The translations under genes and the position numbers were made by a program. Shown here one piece after another: positions 1-8,517 of a DNA stretch of 64,000 nt. Origin of the DNA: Shimia litoralis. Lineage in GTDB: Bacteria > Pseudomonadota > Alphaproteobacteria > Rhodobacterales > Rhodobacteraceae. The stretch is taken from NCBI RefSeq assembly GCF_005518135.1, contig NZ_SULI01000007.1, positions 62,001-126,000 on the forward strand. The letters run 5' to 3'. The notes below the pieces were generated by a model that did no database searches, was not told where the DNA came from, and saw only the letters and a program-made list of their open reading frames with translations. Position 1 is the first letter of the stretch, and every line of letters begins with the position of its first letter.

Positions 1-305
1 GACAGGTTGTCGTCGACCGTCAAAAGAGGAAACACTTCGCGTCCCTCTGGCACATGCACAATCCCGCTGTGCACGATCCTATGGGGTTCCTGCCCCTGGA
101 TTTCTCGCCCGTCAAAAATGATCTGTCCCTTTTCGGGGTCCATCACACCGGAAATGGTTTTCATCAGGGTTGTCTTGCCTGCGCCATTGGCCCCGAGGAT
201 CGACACAATCCGCCCCTCGTGGACATCCAGCGAGACACCACGAATAGCCATGATCGGACCGTAGAAGCTCTCAATATTTCGGATTTTCAGAATGGGTTCA
301 CTCAT
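1..305 (-). CDS. livF: LivF-type branched-chain amino acid ABC transporter ATPase (3' part cut by window edge)
   Basis: Only the N-terminal ~101 residues are in the window; the gene runs off the left edge. They contain a Walker A motif GANGAGKTT (about residues 38-46) and the LivF-like stretch around HVPEGREVFP. The ATG overlaps the stop codon of the upstream livG by 4 bp (ATGA), so translation is probably coupled. It should be one of the two cytoplasmic ATPases of a HAAT-family importer. The signature motif and Walker B lie outside the window, so the assignment to LivF rather than LivG rests on order and N-terminal resemblance. Confidence 0.9.
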   Translation of the reverse strand, partial: MSEPILKIRNIESFYGPIMAIRGVSLDVHEGRIVSILGANGAGKTTLMKTISGVMDPEKGQIIFDGREIQGQEPHRIVHSGIVHVPEGREVFPLLTVDDNL

Positions 306-1066
306 GATGCTTTCCCCAAATAGGCCTCGATCACAGCGGGGTGCGATTGCACCTCGGACGGTGTGCCCAGCGCAAGTTTGGCACCATCCGCCAGCGCCAG
401 AACACGATCTGAAACGCCCGAGACAAGGCCCATGTCGTGCTCAACCATCAACACAGTGATCCCCATCTGGCGGCGAATGTCATCAATCCACCACCGCATA
501 TCGGATGTTTCTTCGACCGAAAGGCCCGATGCGGGTTCGTCCAGCAACAACAGCTTGGGGTCGGTTGCCAACGCACGGCCAACTTCCACGACTTTGCGCA
601 CCCCATACGGCAGCCCCGCAATCATTTTGTCGCGATAGGCTTGGAGGTCCAGAAAATCGATTATTTCTTCAACCAATTGCCGGTTTTGCATTTCTTGGCG
701 TTTCACCGATGGTGTGAAAAAGAGCTCTGACAAAAAGTTGCTTTGGCGGTGACGATGACGCCCAACCAGCAGATTTTGCAGAACCGACGCATGGTCGAAC
801 AATTCGATGTTCTGAAAGGTGCGCGCCACGCCAAATGATGCAACGCCACTGGCCTTTTGCTTAAGAAGGTCGTGACCATCAAACCGAATAGATCCTTCAT
901 ACGGATCATAGAACCGTGAGATCAGGTTAAAGACAGTGGATTTACCGGCCCCATTTGGCCCCACAATCGCAAACACTTCGCCCTGTTCCACCGAAAACGA
1001 AAGCTTGTTTACGGCAGTGAGCCCACCGAACTTTAGCGTGACATTGTCGAGTTCAAGAATACTCAT
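302..1066 (-). CDS. livG: LivG-type branched-chain amino acid ABC transporter ATPase
   Basis: A 254-residue ABC ATPase of full LivG length. Walker A GPNGAGKST is at residues 36-44, a variant signature (YGVRKVVEVGRALA) follows in the helical half, and Walker B plus the catalytic Glu is LLLLDEPASGL, with the H-loop in MVEHDMG. It couples ATP hydrolysis to import through LivH/LivM at the inner membrane. It overlaps both livM and livF by 4 bp, in an operon order TetR-MDR-livH-livM-livG-livF. The substrate cannot be told from the ATPase. Confidence 0.93.
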   Translation of the reverse strand: MSILELDNVTLKFGGLTAVNKLSFSVEQGEVFAIVGPNGAGKSTVFNLISRFYDPYEGSIRFDGHDLLKQKASGVASFGVARTFQNIELFDHASVLQNLLVGRHRHRQSNFLSELFFTPSVKRQEMQNRQLVEEIIDFLDLQAYRDKMIAGLPYGVRKVVEVGRALATDPKLLLLDEPASGLSVEETSDMRWWIDDIRRQMGITVLMVEHDMGLVSGVSDRVLALADGAKLALGTPSEVQSHPAVIEAYLGKAS

Positions 1067-2160
1067 CTCAGACGCTCCGTTTTCAGATAGGATTTCTGAC
1101 GCTTGAACATATCCTTGCGATAGAACGGGAACAGTTCAAAGAAGGTGCGTATTTTAAGCCATCGGCCATAAATCCCCATCGGTTCAAACAAGATGAACAT
1201 GATCAGGATCATCCCGAAAATCCCGAACTCCAGTCCGGGGATCGCAACTGTGTTGCTGCCGAATACCCCGCCGACCCATTCTTTGGAAATCGACAGGAAC
1301 TGCGGCAGGAAGCCGACCACAATTGCGCCAAAGAATGCCCCGTGGATAGAGCCGAGCCCGCCAATCACAATCATCATCAACAGTTGAATCGAGATCACGA
1401 CGCTAAATGTTTCATTGTTGAACGCCCCAGAGAACAACCCCATCAAGGCGCCCGCCAATCCGGTGATGCCACAAGAAATCGCAAACGAAATTGCTTTTGT
1501 GCGTGCCACATCGATACCCATGGCTTGTGCCGACACTTCGGAATCGCGCACCGCGATGAAGCTGCGCCCCAAGGGAGATCGCAACAGGTTGATATACCCC
1601 AGCGTGACAATCACCGTGACCCCAAGCACCAGATAGAAAAACTCGCGCGGTGTGCCCCAGCGATCAATCATGACACCAAAGACATTTACCGAAGGCGCGT
1701 ATTTGCCGCCGACCCCACCGGTCCAAGGCTCGGTCAGGACGATGATGTCATCCACAAGGATGGACATCGCCAGCGTCGCAATCGCCAGATAAATCCCATG
1801 CAACCGCAAAGCGGGCACAGCCACGACCATCCCAATAACCCCGGTCAGCACGCCTGCGATTGGGAATGCGACCATAAACGGCAACCCCTGTTCGATCAGG
1901 ATGATATTGATATAGCACCCCAGCGCCAGAAACGCTGCGTGCCCAAGGCTGGCTTGTCCCGTATGGCCGGTCAGAACCATCAACCCCAACCCTGCGAGTG
2001 CCCAAACAAAGACGTTGGTCAACTCTCCGAGGTAGAAATCATCAATCACAAATGGCGCTGCGATCATCACCAGCAAGAGCAGCAAGTAAAGCGACAGTTG
2101 ATAGCCGTCTTTCCAAGGGCGAATATCTTGCATGTAGTCTGTTTTGAAAATAATCCGCAT
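1063..2160 (-). CDS. livM: LivM-type ABC transporter permease
   Basis: A 365-residue polytopic membrane protein with 8-10 hydrophobic segments and the LivM-typical GLNPLTG-like region (here GLGLMVLTGHTGQASLGHAAF) and EAA-like GLGSIHGAFFGA loop. It is the second permease of the HAAT importer and follows livH by 4 bp. The C-terminal ~25 residues are basic and cytoplasmic. Its start ATG lies just after the livH stop. Substrate (branched-chain amino acid, amide, urea or aromatic compound) is not determined by the sequence. Confidence 0.92.
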   Translation of the reverse strand: MRIIFKTDYMQDIRPWKDGYQLSLYLLLLLVMIAAPFVIDDFYLGELTNVFVWALAGLGLMVLTGHTGQASLGHAAFLALGCYINIILIEQGLPFMVAFPIAGVLTGVIGMVVAVPALRLHGIYLAIATLAMSILVDDIIVLTEPWTGGVGGKYAPSVNVFGVMIDRWGTPREFFYLVLGVTVIVTLGYINLLRSPLGRSFIAVRDSEVSAQAMGIDVARTKAISFAISCGITGLAGALMGLFSGAFNNETFSVVISIQLLMMIVIGGLGSIHGAFFGAIVVGFLPQFLSISKEWVGGVFGSNTVAIPGLEFGIFGMILIMFILFEPMGIYGRWLKIRTFFELFPFYRKDMFKRQKSYLKTERLR

Positions 2161-2164
2161 GACG

Positions 2165-3040
2165 CTATACCTTCTTGATACGGACTTGGCTGAACAGTCC
2201 GTGAGGTCGGAAAATCAGCACGATCAGCAACAGTGCATAGGGTGCAATCTGGCTGTATCCGGCCGCGATATACCGACTTGCGAACGGTTCGATCACCCCC
2301 ACGATCAGCCCACCCGCAAGCGCACCTGGCAAACTGCCAAATCCACCGATCACGGCCGCCGCGAACGCTTTGATGCCCATCAGTCCTGCGTTGGGATCCA
2401 CCGCGCCTTTGGCTGCAAACAATATCCCTGCAACACAGGCAACCGCCCCGGCTAGCGCCCAGATGAACCCTTGCACACGCTTGACGGGCACGCCCATGTA
2501 ATATGCCGCCAGCTGATTTTGTGATGCGCCCTGCATCGCCAGCCCCAGCTTGGTACGGTTGAAAAATTCGTACAGCCCCCAAGTGAGCAAGATTGTCACA
2601 ACAATCACGGCGACATCTTCAAGGCCAAGAACCAGCCCACCGACAGACAGTTCTTTGCCAGCCAGTGGATTTTGTAGAGACTGGGGTTCATGGCCCCAAA
2701 TCAGCCCCGCCACAAAGCGGATCACAAAGCCAAGAGCGATGGTCAAAATGACAACGGACGTTTGGCTTTCGCCAAACATTCTGCGGATAATGAACCGGTC
2801 AAGCAGATAGCCCAACAAGGCCATGATACCTAGCGAGATTGGCAGAGCCAGCCAGAACGGCAAGCCCATGTATTCAGTGTTGGTCAGGCCGATCGTCACA
2901 AATGCGCCAAGCATCATGAAATCGCCTTGCGCGAAATTCACGGCCTCTGTTGCTTTATAAATCAGCACGAAGCCAAGGGCGATCAGGCCGTAAACACAGC
3001 CATTCGCCAGCCCGCTTATCAAGAGCTGCAAGTTATCCAA
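2165..3040 (-). CDS. livH: LivH-type ABC transporter permease
   Basis: A 291-residue permease with about eight hydrophobic segments, starting MDNLQLLISGLANGCVYGL, typical of LivH. The conserved GGFGSLPGALAGGLIVGVIE segment is the EAA-like ATPase-contact loop. It is first of the four transporter genes and lies about 80 bp downstream of the MDR gene. No periplasmic binding protein (LivK type) is seen on this side of the cluster; it may lie beyond the left edge. Confidence 0.92.
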   Translation of the reverse strand: MDNLQLLISGLANGCVYGLIALGFVLIYKATEAVNFAQGDFMMLGAFVTIGLTNTEYMGLPFWLALPISLGIMALLGYLLDRFIIRRMFGESQTSVVILTIALGFVIRFVAGLIWGHEPQSLQNPLAGKELSVGGLVLGLEDVAVIVVTILLTWGLYEFFNRTKLGLAMQGASQNQLAAYYMGVPVKRVQGFIWALAGAVACVAGILFAAKGAVDPNAGLMGIKAFAAAVIGGFGSLPGALAGGLIVGVIEPFASRYIAAGYSQIAPYALLLIVLIFRPHGLFSQVRIKKV

Positions 3041-3119
3041 AATTTTCCTCCCTGCGCCGGTTTTCCGGCTGCATATTGTCAGGGCCCCAGCTCCTCACGT
3101 CCAAGGCCCCGCAACTTCA

Positions 3120-4154
3120 CTATGGCGTAATCATGACCTTCCCGTCAGTCTTTTTCAGGGCGTCTGCCAAACCTGACACAACGTCACGAAGCGGCAACTG
3201 CGCAGACACGTCCGTTTTCCAGCGTCCATCCGCAAATCTGGCCTGGACTTCCCCGACCACCCGAATCTGGTCGGCCGGTGGCGTGCTCATCATCCAACTG
3301 GTCAGCCAGAACCCCTCGATACGCTTGCCCATAAAAATGAACTGGCCCATCTGTGTCAGCTTCGGCGGTACGGGGTTTAGCTTGCCATAGCTGATCCAGC
3401 GCGCCTTGTTGGGCATGGCCGCAAAGATTTGTTCCGAAAGCTGATCTGAAACGGCATCGAGAAAGACGCGCGGCTTAAGCGCTTTGGACACATCTGCGAA
3501 TTTTGCCAACATATCCGGATCTGAGGTGACCAACACCTCGGCGGCTCCCATGTCCTTGAGCGGCGCGACCGCGTCCTCGCGTCGGACAATCGCAATTGGC
3601 TTGAGCCCGAGATCTTTGCCCAGAGACACCATCAACTTACCGAGTTGGCTGGTCGCGGCAGACACAACAAAGGCCTCACCGTCTTGTTGCGCGATATCCA
3701 CCATAGCCATTGCGGTCAGCGGATTCACAATTTGCGCGGCCCCGTCTATGTCGGACACATCCGGCCGAAGCGGGATACAATTGATGGCGTTTGTGACGGC
3801 ATATTCGGCCCACGCCCCGGAGCATCCAAGCGCCACAGCAAAAGACACACGTTTGCCAATCAGGCCCTCTGCACCCGCACCTGCGGACACGACATCACCA
3901 CAGCCTTCGAATCCGGCAGGGTTTCCTTTGATCCGTGGCTGACCATACTCACCTTTGATAAAGTGCAAATCAGACGGATTTACCGAAGCAACGCGAAGCC
4001 GAATAAGAACCTGTCCGGGGCCCGGATTTGGAACATCAATTTCTGCTGCCTCCAAATATTCTGCGGCATCCGCAATTGCCGGACCTTCTGATCGACCAGA
4101 GTAGCCTTCGCCTTTCTGCAGAACAGCGAACATCGTTGAAGGTATATCACTCAT
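3120..4154 (-). CDS. Zinc-free medium-chain dehydrogenase/reductase (quinone oxidoreductase-like)
   Basis: A 344-residue MDR-superfamily oxidoreductase with the GroES-like N-terminal domain (ASVNPSDLHFIKGEYG) followed by a Rossmann half (VVSAATSQLGKLMVSLGKDLG replaces the usual GxGxxG). The catalytic zinc ligands of alcohol dehydrogenases are not evident, which fits the quinone oxidoreductase/enoyl reductase branch. Its ATG overlaps the TetR stop by 4 bp, so regulator and enzyme are co-transcribed, and it precedes the liv genes. The NAD(P)H-dependent role may be in catabolism of whatever the transporter imports; this is inference. Confidence 0.8.
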   Translation of the reverse strand: MSDIPSTMFAVLQKGEGYSGRSEGPAIADAAEYLEAAEIDVPNPGPGQVLIRLRVASVNPSDLHFIKGEYGQPRIKGNPAGFEGCGDVVSAGAGAEGLIGKRVSFAVALGCSGAWAEYAVTNAINCIPLRPDVSDIDGAAQIVNPLTAMAMVDIAQQDGEAFVVSAATSQLGKLMVSLGKDLGLKPIAIVRREDAVAPLKDMGAAEVLVTSDPDMLAKFADVSKALKPRVFLDAVSDQLSEQIFAAMPNKARWISYGKLNPVPPKLTQMGQFIFMGKRIEGFWLTSWMMSTPPADQIRVVGEVQARFADGRWKTDVSAQLPLRDVVSGLADALKKTDGKVMITP

Positions 4155-4828
4155 GTGGTTTGTCTCACTTGGTTTGAATGGAGAAATTCGTCATCAGGCC
4201 AGTCGACGCCCAACCCTCGCATCGCGAAGGCAACAATTTCGTCGGCGATTGCCTCAAGTTTGGCTTGATCGTCATCGTCGCGCTTTTGATACCAAAACAC
4301 AGGGCTGTTCGCCGAAATCACAAAGCTTCTCAGGGTGATGGACATACGTCCAATTTTGAACAGACCTTCTTCATGCCCCTTAGACAGAACTTCTCGGTAC
4401 ATCGCCTCAAAGGCATCGCGCTGTTCCAAGTGTAACGCCATGGCTTGGCGTTGGAATTCTGTTGTCGCCCCGTACCGACGCATGCGCAGACCATCAAGGA
4501 GCACTTGCATGAATGAATGATATTGCATCATGCCAAGAGCCTGCCCGCGTACCATCATGCCAAGGCGCACTTCAGTTGGGCGTGTGGACTCATAGCCCTC
4601 TTTGATTGCCTCAAACGCAAGCTCCATCGCGCGATCACGCACGGCATTGAACAGGTCCATTTTCGATGGAAAATAGTGGTATATTCGGCCCTTGGTCGCA
4701 CCCAGATGGCGCGCCACCGTGTCAATGCTGGTTGCCGCAAATCCTTGCTGTTGGAAACACTCCGCCGCTGCGAAAAGAATTTCCTCAAGTCTATTTGCCT
4801 TAACTGATACCCTTGCAGAAGAAGACAC
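4151..4828 (-). CDS. TetR/AcrR family transcriptional regulator
   Basis: The N-terminus carries a TetR helix-turn-helix: ILFAAAECFQQQGFAATSIDTVARHLGATKGRIYHYFPSK is the hallmark region. About 225 residues when started at the GTG at 4828, which has a GGAG ten bases upstream; an earlier GTG at 4855 lacks a visible ribosome binding site. The C-terminal ligand domain resembles the fatty-acid/acyl-CoA-type TetR regulators only loosely. It leads the operon with the MDR enzyme and liv transporter, and a perfect inverted repeat just upstream is its likely own operator. Confidence 0.87.
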   Translation of the reverse strand: MSSSARVSVKANRLEEILFAAAECFQQQGFAATSIDTVARHLGATKGRIYHYFPSKMDLFNAVRDRAMELAFEAIKEGYESTRPTEVRLGMMVRGQALGMMQYHSFMQVLLDGLRMRRYGATTEFQRQAMALHLEQRDAFEAMYREVLSKGHEEGLFKIGRMSITLRSFVISANSPVFWYQKRDDDDQAKLEAIADEIVAFAMRGLGVDWPDDEFLHSNQVRQTT

Positions 4829-4866
4829 GCGTTCAACACTCCAGCTATATTTCACAGAAATGGAAA

Positions 4867-4882
4867 CATACTACCGAGTATG
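4867..4882. promoter_or_regulatory. Candidate TetR operator, inverted repeat CATACT-ACCG-AGTATG
   Basis: Perfect 6-bp arms with a 4-bp centre, immediately upstream of the tetR start codons. Position and symmetry suit autorepression by the TetR regulator of the liv/MDR operon. Inferred from symmetry and position only. Confidence 0.5.
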
Positions 4883-5190
4883 CTGTCAACGATCGTGCAG
4901 TGTGTTGACGCAACGGAACACCGACCCGAAGGGCCTTTTGAACACGCCATGCGGTCCATGAATCACCTCATTGCCGATCATAACCACCTCGCAGCTCGCC
5001 ATCTCATTGGCATGCTGATGACCTACAGCGCTCCCCATTTTGGGGCAGGATGTCTTGCCAACACCGATCTGTACGTGTCTAGCAGACCACATATCGGCGA
5101 AAGACATGGAAAACGCCCTTGTAAATCACAGAGTTTGCGCTCATTTAAGGGCGTCCGCAAAGACGCGGCAGAAACAATGATGGAGACAAC
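4883..5190. other. Divergent intergenic region between tetR and infA
   Basis: About 300 bp without a supported gene between diverging tetR and infA. Short ORFs here have no recognisable protein. It must hold the infA promoter; the TGGAGACAAC ahead of the infA ATG is its ribosome binding site. No tRNA-like or riboswitch-like structure was recognised. Confidence 0.5.
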
Positions 5191-5409
5191 ATGGCCAAGG
5201 AAGATACGCTCGAATTTCCCGGTGTCGTGAAGGAACTCCTGCCAAATGCGACGTTTCGGGTCGAGCTGGAAAACGGCCATGAGATCATCGCACATACGGC
5301 AGGCAAGATGCGCAAAAACCGCATCCGTGTTCTGGCTGGCGACAAAGTGCAAGTCGAAATGACACCCTATGATTTGACCAAAGGTCGGATCAACTACCGC
5401 TTTAAGTAA
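5191..5409 (+). CDS. infA: Translation initiation factor IF-1
   Basis: A 72-residue S1/OB-fold protein, exact family length, beginning [20 protein letters not shown] and containing [19 protein letters not shown] and [20 protein letters not shown]-1 binds the 30S A site and helps IF-2 and IF-3 in initiation. It has a good GGAG ribosome binding site and is followed by maf, the RNase E/G-like gene and yacG, an order common in Rhodobacteraceae. Confidence 0.98.
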   Translation: MAKEDTLEFPGVVKELLPNATFRVELENGHEIIAHTAGKMRKNRIRVLAGDKVQVEMTPYDLTKGRINYRFK

Positions 5410-5454
5410 GCGCTGCTCAATTGCAGGCGTGCGGCTCATGACTGGATTGGTACA

Positions 5455-6033
5455 ATGAAACTTATCCTCGGATCAGGAAGCCCGCGCCGCAAAGAATTGC
5501 TGGCGCAGATTGGGGTTGTGGCGGATGATATTCGCCCACCCGACATAAACGAAGACCCCCTGAAAAACGAACTTCCCCGTCCGTACTGCAAACGCATTGC
5601 CCTTGAAAAGGTACATGCCGTTGACGCGGCAGACGACGATTTGGTGCTGTGCGCAGATACAACCGTCGCATTGGGGCGTCGGATCATGGGAAAACCTAAA
5701 GATGCCGGAGAAGCCGCGGCATTTCTCGTGTCACTGGCAGGCCGCCGCCACCGTGTCATCACAGCTGTGGCCCTGCGCCGTGGTGACCAGATATGGCAAC
5801 GCGATGTTGTCAGCACCGTCCAGATGAAGCGCCTGTCCGATCAAGAACTAAACGCATATCTTGCCAGCAACGACTGGCAAGGCAAGGCAGGCGGCTATGC
5901 CATCCAAGGGCCGGCTGGGGCTTTTATCCCTTGGATCAGCGGATCATTTACTGCGATTGTCGGATTGCCGCTTGCCGAAACAGCGACGCTTTTGCAGGCG
6001 GCCAGCTATCCACTATATAAGGATATGTCATGA
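5455..6033 (+). CDS. maf: Maf family nucleoside triphosphate pyrophosphatase
   Basis: A 192-residue Maf protein starting [20 protein letters not shown]; the SxSPRR motif is the family hallmark. Maf proteins hydrolyse non-canonical or methylated nucleoside triphosphates, or dTTP/UTP, to monophosphates, and have been tied to septum control. It overlaps the next gene by 4 bp (ATGA). The subgroup (dTTP/UTP-type or 7-methyl-GTP-type) is not decided here; [15 protein letters not shown] replaces the typical QG.....I.G.Y..V region. Confidence 0.93.
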   Translation: MKLILGSGSPRRKELLAQIGVVADDIRPPDINEDPLKNELPRPYCKRIALEKVHAVDAADDDLVLCADTTVALGRRIMGKPKDAGEAAAFLVSLAGRRHRVITAVALRRGDQIWQRDVVSTVQMKRLSDQELNAYLASNDWQGKAGGYAIQGPAGAFIPWISGSFTAIVGLPLAETATLLQAASYPLYKDMS

Positions 6034-7052
6034 AAGGCAGTCAGATCATTCTCGACCATTTAGGCACGCGCGAAGCCGCCGCCCTTATGGTCGATGGCAA
6101 GCTCTCGGATATTCTGATCGAAGCAGACGCCCCCCGTCCGGGAACGATTTACCGCGCAATCGCCGATCGGCCCGTGAAAGGCCAAGGTGGCATGTTCCTC
6201 AAGACACCTGATGGACCGGCATTTCTAAAGCAAACCAAAGGTCTGGCCCCTGGCCAGCCGCTGGTGGTCCAAGTCACGGGATACTCAGAGGACGGCAAGG
6301 CCATCCCTGTGTCTCATAAGGTGATCTTTAAATCTCGCTATGTGATCATTACGCCCGACGCGCCGGGTTTGAACGTCAGCCGCTCCATTCGGGACGAAGA
6401 CGTGCGTGACACACTCAAGGGGATCGCCCACGAAGCCATGGATGGCACGGATATGGGGATGATCTTGCGATCCTGCTGCGCAGAAGCCGACCCAGAAGAC
6501 ATTGCTGAAGACATCGCCACGATGATGGATCTTGCAGCGCAAATCATGGCCGAGCCTGATGGCCCCACCGAGCGCCTGATGGATGGGGACAGCCCACATC
6601 TCGAAGCATGGCGTGAATGGAGCGCCCCTGCAGAAGTCGTATCCGACGCTGGCAGCTTTGAAACCCACGGCGTTCTGGACGCCTTGGAAGACTTGAATTC
6701 CGTCCGTGTTCCTTTGGAAGGCGGTGCATTCCTGTTCATCGAACCCACACGCGCCCTGATTGCAGTCGACGTCAACACAGGACCAGACACATCCCCCGCG
6801 GCAGGCACCAAAGCGAATATGGCCACCGCCCGCGCCTTACCCGCACAACTGCGGATGCGCGGCCTTGGCGGTCAAATCACACTTGATCTGGCACCGATGC
6901 CCAAAAAGGATCGCAGACCATTTGAATCCGCTTTGCGCGCGGCATTTCGGTCCGACACAATTGACACCAATCTGGTCGGATGGACCCCCTTGGGCCACTA
7001 CGAGCTGCAGCGAAAACGCGCGCGCTTGCCCACAAAAGAGTACCTCGATTGA
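6030..7052 (+). CDS. Compact ribonuclease E/G family protein
   Basis: At 340 residues this is much shorter than E. coli RNase G (~490) or RNase E. The N-terminal half holds a reduced S1-like region, and the catalytic core keeps the metal-ligand segments: IAVDVNTG (equivalent of Asp303 in RNase E) and [11 protein letters not shown] (equivalent of Asp346). The protein ends shortly after, at [11 protein letters not shown], without the CPxCxG zinc-link used by RNase E/G to dimerise. It sits between maf and yacG, overlapping both. RNA substrate unknown. Confidence 0.88.
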   Translation: MKGSQIILDHLGTREAAALMVDGKLSDILIEADAPRPGTIYRAIADRPVKGQGGMFLKTPDGPAFLKQTKGLAPGQPLVVQVTGYSEDGKAIPVSHKVIFKSRYVIITPDAPGLNVSRSIRDEDVRDTLKGIAHEAMDGTDMGMILRSCCAEADPEDIAEDIATMMDLAAQIMAEPDGPTERLMDGDSPHLEAWREWSAPAEVVSDAGSFETHGVLDALEDLNSVRVPLEGGAFLFIEPTRALIAVDVNTGPDTSPAAGTKANMATARALPAQLRMRGLGGQITLDLAPMPKKDRRPFESALRAAFRSDTIDTNLVGWTPLGHYELQRKRARLPTKEYLD

Positions 7053-7240
7053 CCTGTCCACAATGTAAAAAGGACACCGTGCAGCAATACCGCCCGTTTT
7101 GCTCAAAGAGGTGCGCAGATATTGATCTTGGGAAATGGTTTAGTGGCGATTATGCCGTGCCATCGGAAGACCCGGAAGATCAAGAGGCCGCGTTCGAGGC
7201 GATGACGTCGCTCTTACGCACACAGCCCAGAGACTCTTGA
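7049..7240 (+). CDS. yacG: YacG-type DNA gyrase inhibitor, zinc-finger protein
   Basis: A 63-residue protein with the four-Cys zinc motif CPQC...CSKRC and the family stretch RCADIDLGKWFSGDYAVP. YacG binds GyrB in E. coli and blocks DNA binding by gyrase. The only start that gives a family-length protein is a TTG at 7049, whose bases overlap the TGA of the upstream gene (TTGA). That suggests re-initiation by ribosomes finishing the RNase gene. A long upstream in-frame extension with an ATG at 6980 lies inside the RNase gene and is less likely. Confidence 0.9.
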   Translation: MTCPQCKKDTVQQYRPFCSKRCADIDLGKWFSGDYAVPSEDPEDQEAAFEAMTSLLRTQPRDS

Positions 7241-7259
7241 TCCCGCCAAGTCGGGGAAG

Positions 7260-7282
7260 TGGCGGGGCATAAAACCCCGCCA
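7260..7282. terminator. Hairpin terminator between convergent yacG and aepX-like gene
   Basis: An 8-bp GC-rich stem TGGCGGGG/CCCCGCCA with loop CATAAAA sits 20 bp after yacG and 7 bp before the stop of the convergent gene. It can serve both strands; the T-tract is weak. Confidence 0.6.
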
Positions 7283-7288
7283 ATTAGC

Positions 7289-8302
7289 TTACTTTGGATC
7301 GGACTTTCCATCATATCGCGACTGCCACTCGCGCAGGATTGCCGCCCGATTGTTCGCCGCAAATTCAAAGTCGTTATCGATCATCGCCTCTTCTAAGCCC
7401 TCAGGAAAATGTTCGACAGGCTTGGCCACTCCGGGATACGCCACAACCGCATATCCAGAGTTATACATCTGGTTGGCCTCTTTGCTGACAGCAAAATCCA
7501 ACAACTTCTGCGCCGCGTCCTGCTTATCGGTTCCGGCGATGATGCCCGCCGCTTCCATATCCCAACCGATGCCCTCGGACGGAACGATAATATCCAGAGG
7601 AGCCCCTGCTGCTTTGGACTTTGCTCCACGGAACGCAAACGAAATGCCGATTGGGATCTCGCCCGCGGCCGCAAGTTTGCAAGGCTTGGAACCTGAATGG
7701 GTATACCGCGCAATATTCTTGTGCAATCCATCCATATAGGCCCATCCACCCTCTTCTCCGAACATCTGGAGCCAGCTCGAGACATCCAAAAATCCGGTTC
7801 CAGAAGAGTTTGGGTTCGGCATAATCAAATGCCCTTTGTATTGCGAAGCCAGCAGATCAGCCCAAGAGGTTGGCGGAGTCAGCCCCAGTTTTTCTGCCTC
7901 GACTGTATTATAGCAAATCGAGGCCGCCCAAGCATCCATCCCAACCCAGCTCGGAATATCATCTGCGTCGACAAATTTTTGATTCAGGTGCTCAACGCCT
8001 TTGGGCGCGTACGGTTCAAGCATGCCTTCGGATTTAAGCAACAACAATGATGTCGCCGCCAACCCCCACACAACATCTGCGTGTGGATTGTTTTTTTCAG
8101 CCAACAGCTTGGCTGTCACGACGCCCGTAGAATCCCGAACCCAGTTGATTTTGATATCCGGATGTTGCGCCGTAAACGCTTCGGCATACCGAGATAGGTC
8201 TTCGGCTTCAATTGCTGAGTACACCAGCAACTCCGTTTCCGCCCCTGCCGCACCGGCCCAAATTGACGCTGCCCCAACCATTGCCAGAATTGATTTTTTC
8301 AC
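7289..8302 (-). CDS. 2-aminoethylphosphonate-type ABC transporter substrate-binding protein
   Basis: A class II periplasmic binding protein of the iron/phosphonate-type (SBP_bac_6/13 family), resembling putative 2-aminoethylphosphonate binders: ELLVYSAIEAEDLSRYAEAF, ADVVWGLAATSLLLL and MPNPNSSGTGFL are characteristic. A signal peptide begins at the GTG at 8302 (MKKSILAMVGAASIWAGAAGA), which has GGAG six bases upstream; a GTG at 8329 is the alternative. Unusually, no permease or ATPase gene is adjacent. Ligand assignment is by family resemblance only and could be another small anion. Confidence 0.78.
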   Translation of the reverse strand: MKKSILAMVGAASIWAGAAGAETELLVYSAIEAEDLSRYAEAFTAQHPDIKINWVRDSTGVVTAKLLAEKNNPHADVVWGLAATSLLLLKSEGMLEPYAPKGVEHLNQKFVDADDIPSWVGMDAWAASICYNTVEAEKLGLTPPTSWADLLASQYKGHLIMPNPNSSGTGFLDVSSWLQMFGEEGGWAYMDGLHKNIARYTHSGSKPCKLAAAGEIPIGISFAFRGAKSKAAGAPLDIIVPSEGIGWDMEAAGIIAGTDKQDAAQKLLDFAVSKEANQMYNSGYAVVAYPGVAKPVEHFPEGLEEAMIDNDFEFAANNRAAILREWQSRYDGKSDPK

Positions 8303-8517
8303 GATCTTCTCCAAAAACTTGCTGTCCACAAGTCTCCCTGCCGGACATATGATTTATTTGTTTATTTTCAAAACGCTGTTTTTGCTGCATTTAATCCAAT
8401 TTGTCTAGGTATATCATGCCTTACATCCCATCAGATGCCATTCCTCTCCCGCGCTATTGAATTACTGCGAGCACCGCATGATAATCAGTCCACACCTTCA
8501 TGACACAGGAGCAAGCT

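Noticed and set aside
1342-2178. 278-residue plus-strand open frame
   Set aside because: Antisense shadow of livM; His/Gln-rich, biased composition and no family match.
3041-3119. Possible extra regulatory element between livH and the MDR gene
   Set aside because: Short GC-rich stretch with only weak stems; no clear terminator or motif.
5023-5439. 138-residue minus-strand open frame over infA
   Set aside because: Covers the infA gene on the opposite strand; no protein signature.
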